A DNA stretch of 39,419 nt, taken from contig JASHNX010000050.1 in NCBI GenBank assembly GCA_030041415.1, positions 1 through 39,419 of the forward strand, written 5' to 3'. The translations under genes were made by a program, and so were the position numbers. Shown in pieces: positions 6,437 through 15,910 of this stretch. Origin of the DNA: Candidatus Sulfotelmatobacter sp. GTDB lineage: Bacteria > Acidobacteriota > Terriglobia > Terriglobales > Acidobacteriaceae. Below the pieces are notes generated by a model, which saw nothing but the letters and a program-made list of their open reading frames with translations, did not search any database and was not told where the DNA came from. Numbering within the stretch: the first letter of the stretch is position 1; every line of letters begins with the position of its first letter.

Positions 6437-7579
6437 CTACTCCTTCAGCAACTGCCTTGCAATCACCAGCCGTTGAATCTCGCTGGTGCCTTCGCCGATC
6501 GTGCACAGCTTCACGTCGCGATAAAACTTTTCAGCGGGATAGTCTTTGATGAATCCATATCCGCCGTGAATTTGCACGCCTTCGTTGGCGCACTTGACGG
6601 CAACTTCGCTGGCGTATAGTTTCGCCATGGAAGATTCGAGCGTCGTTTTCAAACCTGCATCTTTCATCGAAGCCGCGCGCATGGTCAGCAGCCTCGCGGC
6701 GTCGATTTCGGTAGCCATGTCGGCCAGCTTCCACTGGATGGCTTGAAACTCTCCAATGGCTTTGCCGAATTGCTTGCGCTCTCGCGAATAGTTCAGAGCA
6801 GCTTCGTAGGCGCCTTGCGCCATGCCGAGAGAGAGTGCCGCAATTGAAATGCGCCCGCCATCGAGCACACGCATGGCGTCGATGAATCCGTCGCCTTCTT
6901 TGCCCAGAAGATTTTCGGCGGGAATTGCGCAGTCTTCAAAAATCAATTCTGCGGTATCACTGGCGCGCAGTCCGAGCTTGTTTTCTTTTTTGCCGGGACG
7001 AAATCCTTTTGTATCTTTGTCGACGATGAACGCGGAAAGGCCGTGGGTATTGGCTGCACGGTCTGTAACCGCAATTACCACAAGCGCGTCGGCGTAATGG
7101 CCGTTTGTGCAGAAAGTTTTTGTTCCGTTCAGAATCCAGGTGTTGCCGCGGCGCTTTGCGGTCATGCGAGCGCTGCCTGCATCCGAACCCGAGGAGGGTT
7201 CGGTCAATCCCCACGCGCCGATGAATTCGCCGGTAGCGAGCTTGCTGACATACTTCTTTTTTTGTTGTTCCGTGCCGGAAAGAAAAATGTGATTCGAGCA
7301 AAGCGAAGTGTGTGCAGCAACAATGATACCGACCGACCCATCGACGCGAGACAGTTCTTCGATCGCGAGAACATAGTCCACATAGCCCATGCCCGCGCCG
7401 CCATACTCGGCGGGAAAAACTGTTCCCAGCAGTCCAAGCTTGCCGAGTTCCTTGACTGTCACCAGAGGAAACTCACCAGCTTCATCCCACTTCATGACAT
7501 TGGGAGCAATCTCGCGCTCGGCAAATTCACGCACGCTTTTCTTCAGCTGTTGTTGCTCGTCGCTCAGTTGGAAATCCAA
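6437..7579 (-). CDS. Acyl-CoA dehydrogenase (short/medium-chain type)
   Basis: A 380-residue FAD-dependent acyl-CoA dehydrogenase that makes the first, alpha-beta, oxidation of an acyl-CoA and passes electrons to ETF. It carries the FAD-contacting [14 protein letters not shown] and the [17 protein letters not shown] helix. The C-terminal [19 protein letters not shown] is followed by GEGTSEIQR, whose Glu (about residue 363) matches the catalytic base. The start is taken as the TTG at 7579 (giving [12 protein letters not shown]) because GGAGGG lies just before it; a GTG at 7600 is also in frame. The substrate is unknown; with meaB and mce nearby a branched-chain or short-chain acyl-CoA is plausible. 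Its last 34 codons are duplicated at 5658-5762. Confidence 0.93.
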   Translation of the reverse strand: MDFQLSDEQQQLKKSVREFAEREIAPNVMKWDEAGEFPLVTVKELGKLGLLGTVFPAEYGGAGMGYVDYVLAIEELSRVDGSVGIIVAAHTSLCSNHIFLSGTEQQKKKYVSKLATGEFIGAWGLTEPSSGSDAGSARMTAKRRGNTWILNGTKTFCTNGHYADALVVIAVTDRAANTHGLSAFIVDKDTKGFRPGKKENKLGLRASDTAELIFEDCAIPAENLLGKEGDGFIDAMRVLDGGRISIAALSLGMAQGAYEAALNYSRERKQFGKAIGEFQAIQWKLADMATEIDAARLLTMRAASMKDAGLKTTLESSMAKLYASEVAVKCANEGVQIHGGYGFIKDYPAEKFYRDVKLCTIGEGTSEIQRLVIARQLLKE

Positions 7580-7799
7580 GAACCCTCCATCCGGCCCCAC
7601 CGATTCTGATTAGAACATAGCGATTACGGAGCGGAAAGTTACGTTGGGAAGGAAACGCGGAGGTCGATGAAACCCGCATCATTACCGGGTTTCGCGGCTA
7701 GAATACGCACGCGCTGACCGACCGTATGGTTTGCGAGGGAAGGATTCCTGAGTCTATCGAGAGCCAGCATCAGCGGCAGGGCAAATGAGGCAGAGAAAA

Positions 7800-8987
7800 C
7801 TAATGAATAACTTCCTGTGAGGAAAGGAACCGCTGAAATACCTCGTTCGAGAGCAACCGGCCACGTGAGGTCAGGCGAACAGAATTTTTCTGCTGCTGGA
7901 TCAGGCCACCGTTGACGAGTTCCCCGATTGTTTGATGAGCCGCGGCGATGGCGTCATCGCCAAACGTCTCCGCGAGCTTCTCCAGGTCAATACCCCGATT
8001 CAGCCGCAGACCGAGAAAAAAGCTTTCTTCCAGGCTTTCGGACCTTGAAACTGCCGTGCGGTTCAGCCCTTCCCCAGCGATGTATTTTTCCAGCGAATCC
8101 GGGGTAGAGAAGCGAATGGCGTCGATGCCGGCACCGGAAGACAACAGCATCGAGTGCGCGTCTACGCCGAACCCCAAATAGGGCTGCCGCGCCCAGTATT
8201 TCAAATTGTGAAGCGATTCGAAGCCCTTGCGGGCAAAGTTCGAAATCTCATACTGTGCAATTCCCGCCGATTCCAACTGCTCACAGGCTTGAAGATAAAA
8301 ATCGGCGACGGCTTCATCATCTGGAACGAAGTGAGCGTGGTAGCGCGTGCCACCGGCGAGCAGCTCGCGCCCCAGCCGCGAATCTTCATCGACCTCCAGC
8401 ATGTAGATGCTTGCATGTAGAGTCCCGGTGGCGATTAGTTCGTTCAGGGAAAAACGCCAGCTTTCCGGCGTCTGGTGCGGCAGTCCGGCGATGAGATCGA
8501 TATTGATGTTCGCAATACCGACCGAACGCAGCTGCTCTAGGTCACGCAGCACCGTCATGCGTTTGTGCCGCCGCCCAACCGCTGCTGCTTCCTCATCGAC
8601 AAACGATTGCACGCCCAGGCTCACTCTGTTGACTCCGCACTTCAGAAGGCAGTCGATCGATGCTTCCATCAACGTTCCCGGGGCGCATTCGACGGTGATT
8701 TCTGCCTCAGGAATTACGTCGAATTCGTCTCGTACAGCGGCAAAGATGCGCTCCAGTTGGGCCGGCGCCAAAATCGTGGGCGTTCCGCCACCCAGATAGA
8801 TGGAGTCGACTTCAGTTTCCATCTTGCCGCCCATCGTTTCGGCCGTTCGGCGAACGCTTGCAATATCCTCCCAAATCCGATTCACATAGCTCTCAAACTT
8901 TCCCGGCGAAAATACGTCTGACGCGAAGTTGCAATAGCTGCACTTCGTGCGGCAGAACGGGATGGAGATATATATGCCGAGAGCCAC
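7800..8987 (-). CDS. hemW: Heme chaperone HemW (radical SAM)
   Basis: A 395-residue radical-SAM protein. The iron-sulfur motif is C12-x3-C16-x2-C19 followed by Asn-Phe. True coproporphyrinogen dehydrogenase HemN has a further Cys two residues on; here the place is Phe21, as in HemW. Also seen are YLGGGTPT, ECAPGTL, NRVSLGVQSF and NIDLIAGLPHQT. HemW binds heme and is thought to deliver it to respiratory enzymes. The length fits HemW and not the longer HemN. It diverges from the ABC exporter gene at 9103. Confidence 0.92.
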   Translation of the reverse strand: MALGIYISIPFCRTKCSYCNFASDVFSPGKFESYVNRIWEDIASVRRTAETMGGKMETEVDSIYLGGGTPTILAPAQLERIFAAVRDEFDVIPEAEITVECAPGTLMEASIDCLLKCGVNRVSLGVQSFVDEEAAAVGRRHKRMTVLRDLEQLRSVGIANINIDLIAGLPHQTPESWRFSLNELIATGTLHASIYMLEVDEDSRLGRELLAGGTRYHAHFVPDDEAVADFYLQACEQLESAGIAQYEISNFARKGFESLHNLKYWARQPYLGFGVDAHSMLLSSGAGIDAIRFSTPDSLEKYIAGEGLNRTAVSRSESLEESFFLGLRLNRGIDLEKLAETFGDDAIAAAHQTIGELVNGGLIQQQKNSVRLTSRGRLLSNEVFQRFLSSQEVIH

Positions 8988-9102
8988 GCTTTCCTATTAT
9001 CCCATTGTCAGCGGCAAACCTTTTCATCTTGCAGCGGCGGCGGTCATCTATATGAGTTAACCTGTTAGCGTCTCGGCGTCCGGTTTGTCGCCGCTGGTTG
9101 CG

Positions 9103-11160
9103 ATGGCTCAAGAAGAAGAAATATTAGGAAAAGCGTATGACAGCCGGCTGATGGCTCGCCTGCTGAAATATCTGCATCCTTATCGATGGCAGGTCGCAAT
9201 TGCCCTGGTTTCGATTTTGCTCAAGTCGTTTGCCGACGTGCTGGGGCCGTATCTCACGAAGGTTGCGATCGACCGCTATCTGGCTCCGGCGAGAGGCGCG
9301 GCTTCCGGCTCGGCTTCGGGCATTTGGAGCTGGCTCAGCCCTCGGCCAATGACAGGCATCGCGCAGATCGCAGCGGTCTATCTCGGGCTACTGGTGATGA
9401 CGTTCTTGCTTGAGTTTCTGCAGACCTACTACATGCAGTGGACAGGCCAAAAGGTGATGTTCGATCTTCGCAGCCAGATTTTTCGGCATCTGCAGCGCCT
9501 GCACGTTGCATTCTTCGACAAGAACCCCGTCGGCCGTCTCGTCACACGCGTCACAACCGATGTCGACGCTTTGAACGAAATGTTCACGTCGGGCGTGGTT
9601 TCTATTTTTGAAGATCTATTTGTGCTGGTCGGCATTCTTGGGGTCATGTTGTGCATAAACTGGAAGCTGGCGTTGATCACGTTTGCTGTGCTTCCTTTCA
9701 TCGTCGTCGCTACCAAGGTTTTTCGCGACAAGGTCCGCGACTCCTATCGCCGTATCCGCGTGGCGATTGCCCGGATCAATGCCTACTTGCAAGAGCACAT
9801 CAGCGGCATGGTCGTGTTGCAGCTCTTCAATCGCGAGCGCAAGGCGTATAAACAATTTGTCGAGATCAACCGCGTGCACATGGACGCCTATAAGGATGCG
9901 ATTCTGGCGTACTCAATTTACTATCCCGTGGTTGAGGTTCTCTCGGCGATCGCGATTGCGAGCGTAATCTGGTTCGGCGGCGGCGATGTGATGCACGCCA
10001 TTTCTGTTCGCACGCTTGAAATAACCTATCGGCCTCACTTTGCAATTCGTGTCGTCACGGCATTTACCACACTTGGTGTTCTTGTGTCATTCATACAGTA
10101 CGCGCAACGCTTCTTCCGGCCGATTCAAGACTTCAGCGAGAAGTACAACATTCTGCAAGCGGCAATGGCGGCAAGCGAGCGAATATTCAAACTGCTCGAC
10201 ACCCCACCGCAGGTGGTTTCGCCTGCCGTAACCAACCGCGTCGAAGGACCAGGCCGCATCGAATTTGATCATGTGTGGTTCGCCTATCGCGAGACTCCAG
10301 TGGAAAATTCGCAAGATGGCGCAACGATGACCGCTCTGTCTTCCGCTTCGGAACAAACTCTGGTTGAGCCGGATTGGGTGCTGCGTGATGTGAGCTTTGT
10401 GATCGAACCGGGAGAAACCGTCGCGATCGTCGGCCACACCGGCGCAGGCAAAACCACGCTGATTTCTCTTCTCTTGCGCTTCTACGATGTGCAAAAAGGC
10501 GCGGTAAAGATCGACGGGGTTGACATCAGAGACATGGATCTCGCCGATTTGCGCAGCCGCTTCGGCGTAGTGCTGCAGGACCCATTCCTGTTTAGTGGCA
10601 CGATCGGCGGAAATATCCGCCTGGGCACTGAGCGCATCCGGGACGAAGATGTCGAACAGGCCGCAGAAGATGTGAACCTAGCCGATTTCGTGCGAACGCA
10701 GCCGAAAGCTTTCGAAGAGGAAGTACGCGAGCGCGGCTCGACCCTTTCAACCGGCCAGAAGCAATTAATTTCGTTTGCGCGCGCGCTGGCGCACGAACCG
10801 AAAATCCTCATTCTCGACGAAGCGACCTCCAGCGTGGATACCGAAACCGAATTCCGCGTGCGCGACGCTCTCAGCCATATGGTTGAAGGACGAACATCGT
10901 TGATCATCGCCCACCGCCTCTCGACCGTACAACGAGCCGACAAGATCATCGTGATGCACAAGAGTCAGCTTCGCGAAATGGGTACGCACCAGCAACTGCT
11001 GGCCCAACACGGGATTTATTACAAGCTCTATCAGCTGCAGTACAAGGATCAGGAGATCGACGTAGAGCGGGCACACCTTGGGCAGGCCGAAGACAAGCTC
11101 TCTTCCCCGGATGATTTCGGCTCGGCTCGGCCAGAAGTCACCGCTCGCGCTGACGACTAG
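9103..11160 (+). CDS. MsbA-like ABC exporter (membrane plus ATPase domains)
   Basis: A 685-residue half-transporter: a six-helix export domain (about residues 25-335) and an ATPase domain (about 385-620). Seen in order are Walker A GHTGAGKTT (about 444-452), the Q-loop VLQDPFLFSG, the signature LSTGQKQ, Walker B ILILDEATSSVD and the switch IIAHRLST. lpxB follows after 15 bases on the same strand, which favours lipid A or lipid-linked export (MsbA role), although this subfamily also exports drugs. Two segments look longer than usual: about 22 residues near 298-320, just before the conserved GVLVSFIQYAQRFFRPI helix, and about 25 residues near 400-424 in the first ATPase strand region. The ATG at 9103 is preferred to a TTG 18 bases upstream. 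Confidence 0.85.
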   Translation: MAQEEEILGKAYDSRLMARLLKYLHPYRWQVAIALVSILLKSFADVLGPYLTKVAIDRYLAPARGAASGSASGIWSWLSPRPMTGIAQIAAVYLGLLVMTFLLEFLQTYYMQWTGQKVMFDLRSQIFRHLQRLHVAFFDKNPVGRLVTRVTTDVDALNEMFTSGVVSIFEDLFVLVGILGVMLCINWKLALITFAVLPFIVVATKVFRDKVRDSYRRIRVAIARINAYLQEHISGMVVLQLFNRERKAYKQFVEINRVHMDAYKDAILAYSIYYPVVEVLSAIAIASVIWFGGGDVMHAISVRTLEITYRPHFAIRVVTAFTTLGVLVSFIQYAQRFFRPIQDFSEKYNILQAAMAASERIFKLLDTPPQVVSPAVTNRVEGPGRIEFDHVWFAYRETPVENSQDGATMTALSSASEQTLVEPDWVLRDVSFVIEPGETVAIVGHTGAGKTTLISLLLRFYDVQKGAVKIDGVDIRDMDLADLRSRFGVVLQDPFLFSGTIGGNIRLGTERIRDEDVEQAAEDVNLADFVRTQPKAFEEEVRERGSTLSTGQKQLISFARALAHEPKILILDEATSSVDTETEFRVRDALSHMVEGRTSLIIAHRLSTVQRADKIIVMHKSQLREMGTHQQLLAQHGIYYKLYQLQYKDQEIDVERAHLGQAEDKLSSPDDFGSARPEVTARADD

Positions 11161-11175
11161 CTTTACAATGCTCCC

Positions 11176-12354
11176 TTGCGAATCCTCATCTCAGCCGGCG
11201 AAGCCTCCGGAGAAATGTATGGCGCTCAGCTTATCGAAGCGCTGCGCCGGCGCGAACCATCTCTTGAGTTCTTTGGTGTCGGTGGCGAGCGCATGCGGGC
11301 CGCCGGATGCGACACTGTCGTTGACGCAAGAGACCTCTCCGTCGTCGGCATCACGGAGATCCTCAGTCATCTACCGAAAATCTACAGCCTCTTTCACAAG
11401 CTGATCGCTGAAGCTGACCAGCGCAAACCTGACCTGGCCGTCGTCATCGACTCGCCTGCGTTTAATTGGCGCGTCGCGCGAGAGATGAAGAAGCGCGGCA
11501 TTCCTGTCGTCTATTACGTTGCACCGCAGTTCTGGGCGTGGCGACAGGGAAGAGTCCGCCTTCTGCGCAAATACGTCGACCAAGAGCTGGTCATTTTCCC
11601 GTTCGAAGAAAAGTTCTATCGCGATCACGGAGTGGACGCGACCTTCGTGGGTCATCCGCTCGCCGACTTGCCGCAGCCTACCATCAGCCGCAGTGACTAC
11701 GCTCGGCAGTTCGACCTCGACGCGACGAGGTACTGGATCACACTGATGCCGGGCAGCCGCCTAAAAGAAGTGAGAATGAACCTGCCGACTATTTTAGAGT
11801 CGGTGTGTCAGCTCGGCAGCGGCCACGAATATCTTCTGCCAGTAGCGCCTACGCTGGACCGGGAAACCCTGCGGAATTTGATCGAGCAAACGCATGCAGG
11901 TGGACCACCGATCACACTTGTCCCGGAGTCTTTGCCCGCGCTCGCGCACTCGCGTGCCGGCATTATCGCGAGCGGCACAGCGACGGTCGAAGCGGCGATG
12001 ATGGGCACGCCATTCGTGATGGTTTACCGCGTCTCGTCTCTTACCTATTTTCTCGGCAAGCCCAGAATCAAGGTTCCATACTTTGCGATGGTCAACCTGA
12101 TTGTTGGAGAGCAGGTCGTGCCCGAACTTGTGCAGCGCGACTTTACCGCTGTGAATGTAGTGGCACATCTGCAGCAAATTCTGCCGGAGGGTTCGGCGCG
12201 CACCCGCATGGTCGAGGGCCTCACCTCGGTGAGAAACAAACTCAACGCTCCGGATGGGAAAGATCGTGCACTGGCGCCGCATGCGGCCGATCGTGCGGCC
12301 GAGATCATCTTTTTCTTCTTGCGCGATGGACACGGCGAAAAAGCGTTGAATTAG
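11176..12354 (+). CDS. lpxB: Lipid-A-disaccharide synthase LpxB
   Basis: A 392-residue GT19 glycosyltransferase. Recognised segments are ISAGEASGEMYGAQLIEAL at the N-terminus, GVGGERMRAAG, VIDSPAFNWR, YYVAPQFWAWRQGR, FVGHPLAD, MPGSRLKEV and SGTATVEAAMMGTPFVMVYR. The enzyme joins UDP-2,3-diacylglucosamine to lipid X to form the lipid A disaccharide at the inner membrane. It starts with TTG at 11176, since the first conserved residues (RILISAGE) begin there and no ATG is in frame upstream. It follows the MsbA-like exporter by 15 bases, probably in one messenger. Its presence indicates a lipopolysaccharide-bearing Gram-negative cell. Confidence 0.95.
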   Translation: MRILISAGEASGEMYGAQLIEALRRREPSLEFFGVGGERMRAAGCDTVVDARDLSVVGITEILSHLPKIYSLFHKLIAEADQRKPDLAVVIDSPAFNWRVAREMKKRGIPVVYYVAPQFWAWRQGRVRLLRKYVDQELVIFPFEEKFYRDHGVDATFVGHPLADLPQPTISRSDYARQFDLDATRYWITLMPGSRLKEVRMNLPTILESVCQLGSGHEYLLPVAPTLDRETLRNLIEQTHAGGPPITLVPESLPALAHSRAGIIASGTATVEAAMMGTPFVMVYRVSSLTYFLGKPRIKVPYFAMVNLIVGEQVVPELVQRDFTAVNVVAHLQQILPEGSARTRMVEGLTSVRNKLNAPDGKDRALAPHAADRAAEIIFFFLRDGHGEKALN

Positions 12355-12441
12355 GACCGCTAAGCTTGTGCTCGCACATCTTTTAGGGGAGAATCTTCAT
12401 CATAGCTTGCAGTCACGCTGTTTTGCTGGAGACTCTCCTTA

Positions 12442-14493
12442 ATGCAGATCGATCCCCGGCGCCTTCCCAGCGTTCTCGCGATCTCTTTTGCCTGCTTGAT
12501 CTTGGCGGTATTTTCGATTCCATCCTGGGCCGTCGAGAAAGCCCACTTGAGAGTTAACGACTATCAGATCGAAGCGGAACTGACGCCTCATCTTCACCAG
12601 ATTTCTGCGAAGGCTAAAGTCAAATTCACCGCGCTTCAGGATCTGAACGTCGCGATTTTTGAACTGCACAACGATCTGCGCGTGACCCGCGTTCTCGATG
12701 ACAATGGCCAGCCATTATCAGCCGAGCGCGTGACGCAGGATTCAACGGTACGCGTGGCATTGCCCAACGGGCTTGCCAAAGACGCTTCCACGTCGCTCAC
12801 CTTTGAATACGAAGGTACGCTGGAGACCGCGGACGACAGTCCCGTTCCCGGCCTCAAACTCGCCTACATCGGAGACGACACCAGTTACCTGCTCTATGCT
12901 GGTCGATGGTTCCCGGTGAGCGGTTACGGTCTGAATCGCTTTTCAGCAAACATCAGCATCACGGTGCCCGCTCATATGATGGTCATCGGAAGTGGCAAAT
13001 CGACGGTCACCGAAAATCCGCCCTCAAATAAACCGAATACCAATGGGCTCGCGACGAAGACATTTACCTTCGACTATGCGAAGTCTAGCTTTCCCGGGAC
13101 GATCATCGCTGGAGTTTTTCAGGAATACAAAAGCGACGAAGCCGGCATGGATTTGCACGTTCTCTTCAAGCCTACACATCAGGGGCTTGCTCCCGAATAC
13201 ACGAATACTGCAGTTCAGGAATTCACGTACTTCATTACGCTGTATGGCGCTCCACTCTCACAGAGGTTGAATGTAGTGGAACTGCCGGCGGACACCGTGC
13301 CTTATGCCTGGGCTCCGGAAATTGCTGCGATTGCCGGACCTTCGATCACGCAAAAGGTCAATTACCGCCTGCTTGCGAATGCTATTGCGCATCAATGGTG
13401 GGGCACGTCGGTGAGCCCGGCCTCAAAAGACGATTGGTGGCTAGTGGATGGATTTTCGCGCTACTCCGAGGCCATGTACGTGGAAAATGCCGCCGGACCC
13501 GCTGGCCTGGAGGAAGTTGTCAAGGACATGTCCGTCGGAGCGCTGGCGTACGACACGGTTCCGCTTTCCAGCGCCAGCAAACTCGACCCTTTCTCGACCG
13601 AATTTCAGTCGCTGGTTACCGACAAAGGCGGAATGATCCTGCACATGTTGCGCTGGGTAATGGGCGAAGACAAATTCCTCAAGACCATGCGCGAGTTCGC
13701 CGAGACCTACCAAAGCAAGTCTGCGACCATGGATGATTTCCGCTCGATCGCCGAGAAATATTATGGCGATCAACTTACCTGGTTTTTTTCACAATGGCTC
13801 GACTCCACGGGTGCCCCTGAGTTCAAACTCAAGTACACTGTTTATCGCCTCGGCAATGTACCCAAGGAAACCAGCACGGGAGCCAAGCCTGCCGGCTTCC
13901 GAGTAACCGGAGAGATTGCGCAGGATCTCGACCTGTTCCGCATGCCGGTGGATTTGCGTATTCAGACCGACGGACAAACTGAAAACAAAAAGATCGAAGT
14001 GGTTGGTACCAACTCAGCTTTTAGCGTGGAAACATTCGGACGCCCGCGCCGTATCGAGCTTGATCCGGATCACCACGTGCTCACGAATTCTTCTGATATC
14101 CGCCTCCGATCTTCCATCCTGCGCGGCCAGGCTCTGCAGCAGCAGGGAGACCTTTCCGGCGCGCTCGAGCAGTTCAATAAGGCTCTCGATCTCAACAAGA
14201 ACAGTTCGCTGGCGCACTATCGCGTGGCGGAGATTTTTTTCCTGCAGCGAAACTATCAGGCCTCGGCAAACTCCTATCGCTCATCCATCAATGGCGATGG
14301 AGATCCACACTGGACTGAAGTCTGGAGCCACATCCAACTGGGTAAGATTTTCGATATCACCGGACAGCGCGAACGCGCCATCAACGAATACCGGCAAGCG
14401 ATTCAGACGAACGATGACACTTTTGGAGCTCTCGAAGAAGCTCGCAAATATCTGCAAAAACCATTCGAGCGCCCCAAGAGCCAAGAACAATAA
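12442..14493 (+). CDS. M1-peptidase-like protein without catalytic residues, with C-terminal TPRs
   Basis: A 683-residue exported protein with a signal peptide at about residues 10-30 (cut probably after WA). An M1 (gluzincin) region runs from about 45 to 520. The zinc site should read HELAHQWWG; here it is N313-A-I-A-H317-QWWG, so the first His and the catalytic Glu are lost. The third ligand, expected 19 residues after the second His, is D336 (VDGFSRYSE) in place of Glu. The GAMEN substrate motif is also missing (APEIAAIAG in that region). Surrounding M1 fold sequences are kept. From about 555 to 670 there are two or three TPR repeats. It is probably a periplasmic non-catalytic binding or scaffold protein. 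It lies 87 bases after lpxB. Confidence 0.85.
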   Translation: MQIDPRRLPSVLAISFACLILAVFSIPSWAVEKAHLRVNDYQIEAELTPHLHQISAKAKVKFTALQDLNVAIFELHNDLRVTRVLDDNGQPLSAERVTQDSTVRVALPNGLAKDASTSLTFEYEGTLETADDSPVPGLKLAYIGDDTSYLLYAGRWFPVSGYGLNRFSANISITVPAHMMVIGSGKSTVTENPPSNKPNTNGLATKTFTFDYAKSSFPGTIIAGVFQEYKSDEAGMDLHVLFKPTHQGLAPEYTNTAVQEFTYFITLYGAPLSQRLNVVELPADTVPYAWAPEIAAIAGPSITQKVNYRLLANAIAHQWWGTSVSPASKDDWWLVDGFSRYSEAMYVENAAGPAGLEEVVKDMSVGALAYDTVPLSSASKLDPFSTEFQSLVTDKGGMILHMLRWVMGEDKFLKTMREFAETYQSKSATMDDFRSIAEKYYGDQLTWFFSQWLDSTGAPEFKLKYTVYRLGNVPKETSTGAKPAGFRVTGEIAQDLDLFRMPVDLRIQTDGQTENKKIEVVGTNSAFSVETFGRPRRIELDPDHHVLTNSSDIRLRSSILRGQALQQQGDLSGALEQFNKALDLNKNSSLAHYRVAEIFFLQRNYQASANSYRSSINGDGDPHWTEVWSHIQLGKIFDITGQRERAINEYRQAIQTNDDTFGALEEARKYLQKPFERPKSQEQ

Positions 14494-14515
14494 AGCAGCC
14501 TTTTTGGTCTCGCGT

Positions 14516-15409
14516 TTATCGTTTTCCGCTGACTTGCTTGCGTGTGCGCTGCGAATGCAGATTCGTGGCTGGCGCCGCGTTGAATGGCAAAACTTCTCCC
14601 AGCAGGAGTTTCCGCGGCTGATCGCCGGTCAGAGAAGAAGACCGCCGGGACGTATCCAACCTCTGGACACTGTTCGGTAGTAGCCGTACTCGCGTCCAGT
14701 CGTGGATCTGCGGACTAGGCTCAAACTCTACCTTTCGCAGCGCGTCTTTTCGCAGCGAATCACGGTCGAACAAGGAAACCGGGAAAGTTCTCAGTCCGAG
14801 GTTTTCGTTCGTCCGACCAGGCAGCGCATTCTGCTCTTTCTGCAGCCTTTCTACGCGCAAAACTGCTTTTTCAACCGTGCGCGCAAACTCGATCGCGCTG
14901 CCGTTGTCCCGGCCCTTTCGCAAACGCTTTTTCGCTTCCTGAGGAGAAAACCAGGTTCGATCACGACCTGCTTCCTTGGGTTTGGAAAGGCGCAGCACTT
15001 CGCATAGATGTGCGTTGACTGTAGTTTCCTTCACGAGCAACCTGCGTTTCGATTTTCCGCGCTTTCGAGAAATGTAGTGAGCGAACGAAGATTGTTCGAT
15101 TCTGCCGTGCACCCCGGCCTCTTCAAAAGCCTCCAATGCCGCTGCTTGCGCGGGTGTCAAGCCTGGTTCCGTGCTGCCTTTTGGAAAGGTCCAGCGTCTG
15201 CTCCCGCGAGTCCGTACCAGCAGGAATTCGATCTCTGTTCCCCGAATGCGATAGCATACCGCCGCCGTCTGCTGACATTCAGAGAGTTCCCTAAGATCCG
15301 AAAGACGGACGAACTCGGATGCATTGCGATCGTTTCTAATGTGCTTAGGAGCAATGTTTACGAGTGACCGGCGGAGCTTTACGTCTGCACGCATTTCAAT
15401 AGCGTGCAC
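14516..15409 (-). CDS. Nudix hydrolase-like protein with degenerate box and basic C-terminal tail
   Basis: A 297-residue frame. The Nudix domain spans about residues 44-195. The Nudix box runs from G78 to V100 and ends AFEEAGV: Glu 93, 96 and 97 and Gly 99 are kept, but the usual Glu at place 7 is Leu84 and the usual Arg at place 15 is Leu92. The TFPKG lead-in is typical of dinucleoside or diphosphoinositol polyphosphate hydrolases. The last 100 residues are basic, without a recognised domain. The frame starts with GTG at 15409; an ATG at 15394 and later starts are possible. It converges with the M1-like gene, 22 bases apart. Reduced or changed activity is possible. Confidence 0.7.
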   Translation of the reverse strand: MHAIEMRADVKLRRSLVNIAPKHIRNDRNASEFVRLSDLRELSECQQTAAVCYRIRGTEIEFLLVRTRGSRRWTFPKGSTEPGLTPAQAAALEAFEEAGVHGRIEQSSFAHYISRKRGKSKRRLLVKETTVNAHLCEVLRLSKPKEAGRDRTWFSPQEAKKRLRKGRDNGSAIEFARTVEKAVLRVERLQKEQNALPGRTNENLGLRTFPVSLFDRDSLRKDALRKVEFEPSPQIHDWTRVRLLPNSVQRLDTSRRSSSLTGDQPRKLLLGEVLPFNAAPATNLHSQRTRKQVSGKR

Positions 15410-15571
15410 GAAATTCTTCGCAAATGCCTAGAGCACAGCTTGGTTCCGGCGGTTGAAACTGATCTTCTCGGTTGTATGGGAATCCTCTTACATACTTGCG
15501 CGTGGCGAGCCGGAGACGACAGTATTCATGTTTGATCTGCGCCGTTTTTTCGGGAGAAATGTTTGGAAACC

Positions 15572-15910
15572 ATGCATTGCCTTCGCTGTGGCCGGGCAAT
15601 CGAGCCGGGACAGAAATCGGTTGCACTCTACATGTTTGCCCAAACCGTGGGAGTCAAGCCGCGGCAGAAGTCGACCGCTCATCGCATTTCATTTTGCCCG
15701 CAGTGCTCGGTCTCATTGGCAATGGGTCCGGCACCCGAGGGCGCTCTTAATGTCGCGGCGTGGGATATGATCCGCGACCTGGTTGCAGGCGATCCCGCTC
15801 TGAATCGCGCTGCCTGGGAAAGTTTAAACGGAGTAGTCGGGCTCCTGCCTGCGACCGGAACCGAAGGACGCTCTCGCACATCCCAAGCGGAGGGTTACTT
15901 CGAATTCTGA
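15572..15910 (+). CDS. Small zinc-ribbon-like protein (112 aa)
   Basis: The protein begins MHCLRCGRAIEPGQ and has a second pair in FCPQCSVSLAMGPAPEGALN. The two C-x2-C pairs, about 43 residues apart, should form one zinc ribbon. After it comes a helical segment (NVAAWDMIRDLVAGDPALNR). I recall similar short proteins in acidobacterial genomes but know of no function. The ATG at 15572 is chosen because the cysteine motif begins there; an in-frame TTG lies nine bases upstream. No neighbour is close enough to indicate an operon. Confidence 0.6.
   Translation: MHCLRCGRAIEPGQKSVALYMFAQTVGVKPRQKSTAHRISFCPQCSVSLAMGPAPEGALNVAAWDMIRDLVAGDPALNRAAWESLNGVVGLLPATGTEGRSRTSQAEGYFEF

Noticed and set aside
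7639-7770. 43-codon minus-strand frame after hemW, with a basic, coding-like composition
   Set aside because: No ribosome site, no known match, and part of it is explained by a small inverted repeat (gaaacccg...cgggtttc) at about 7671-7695.
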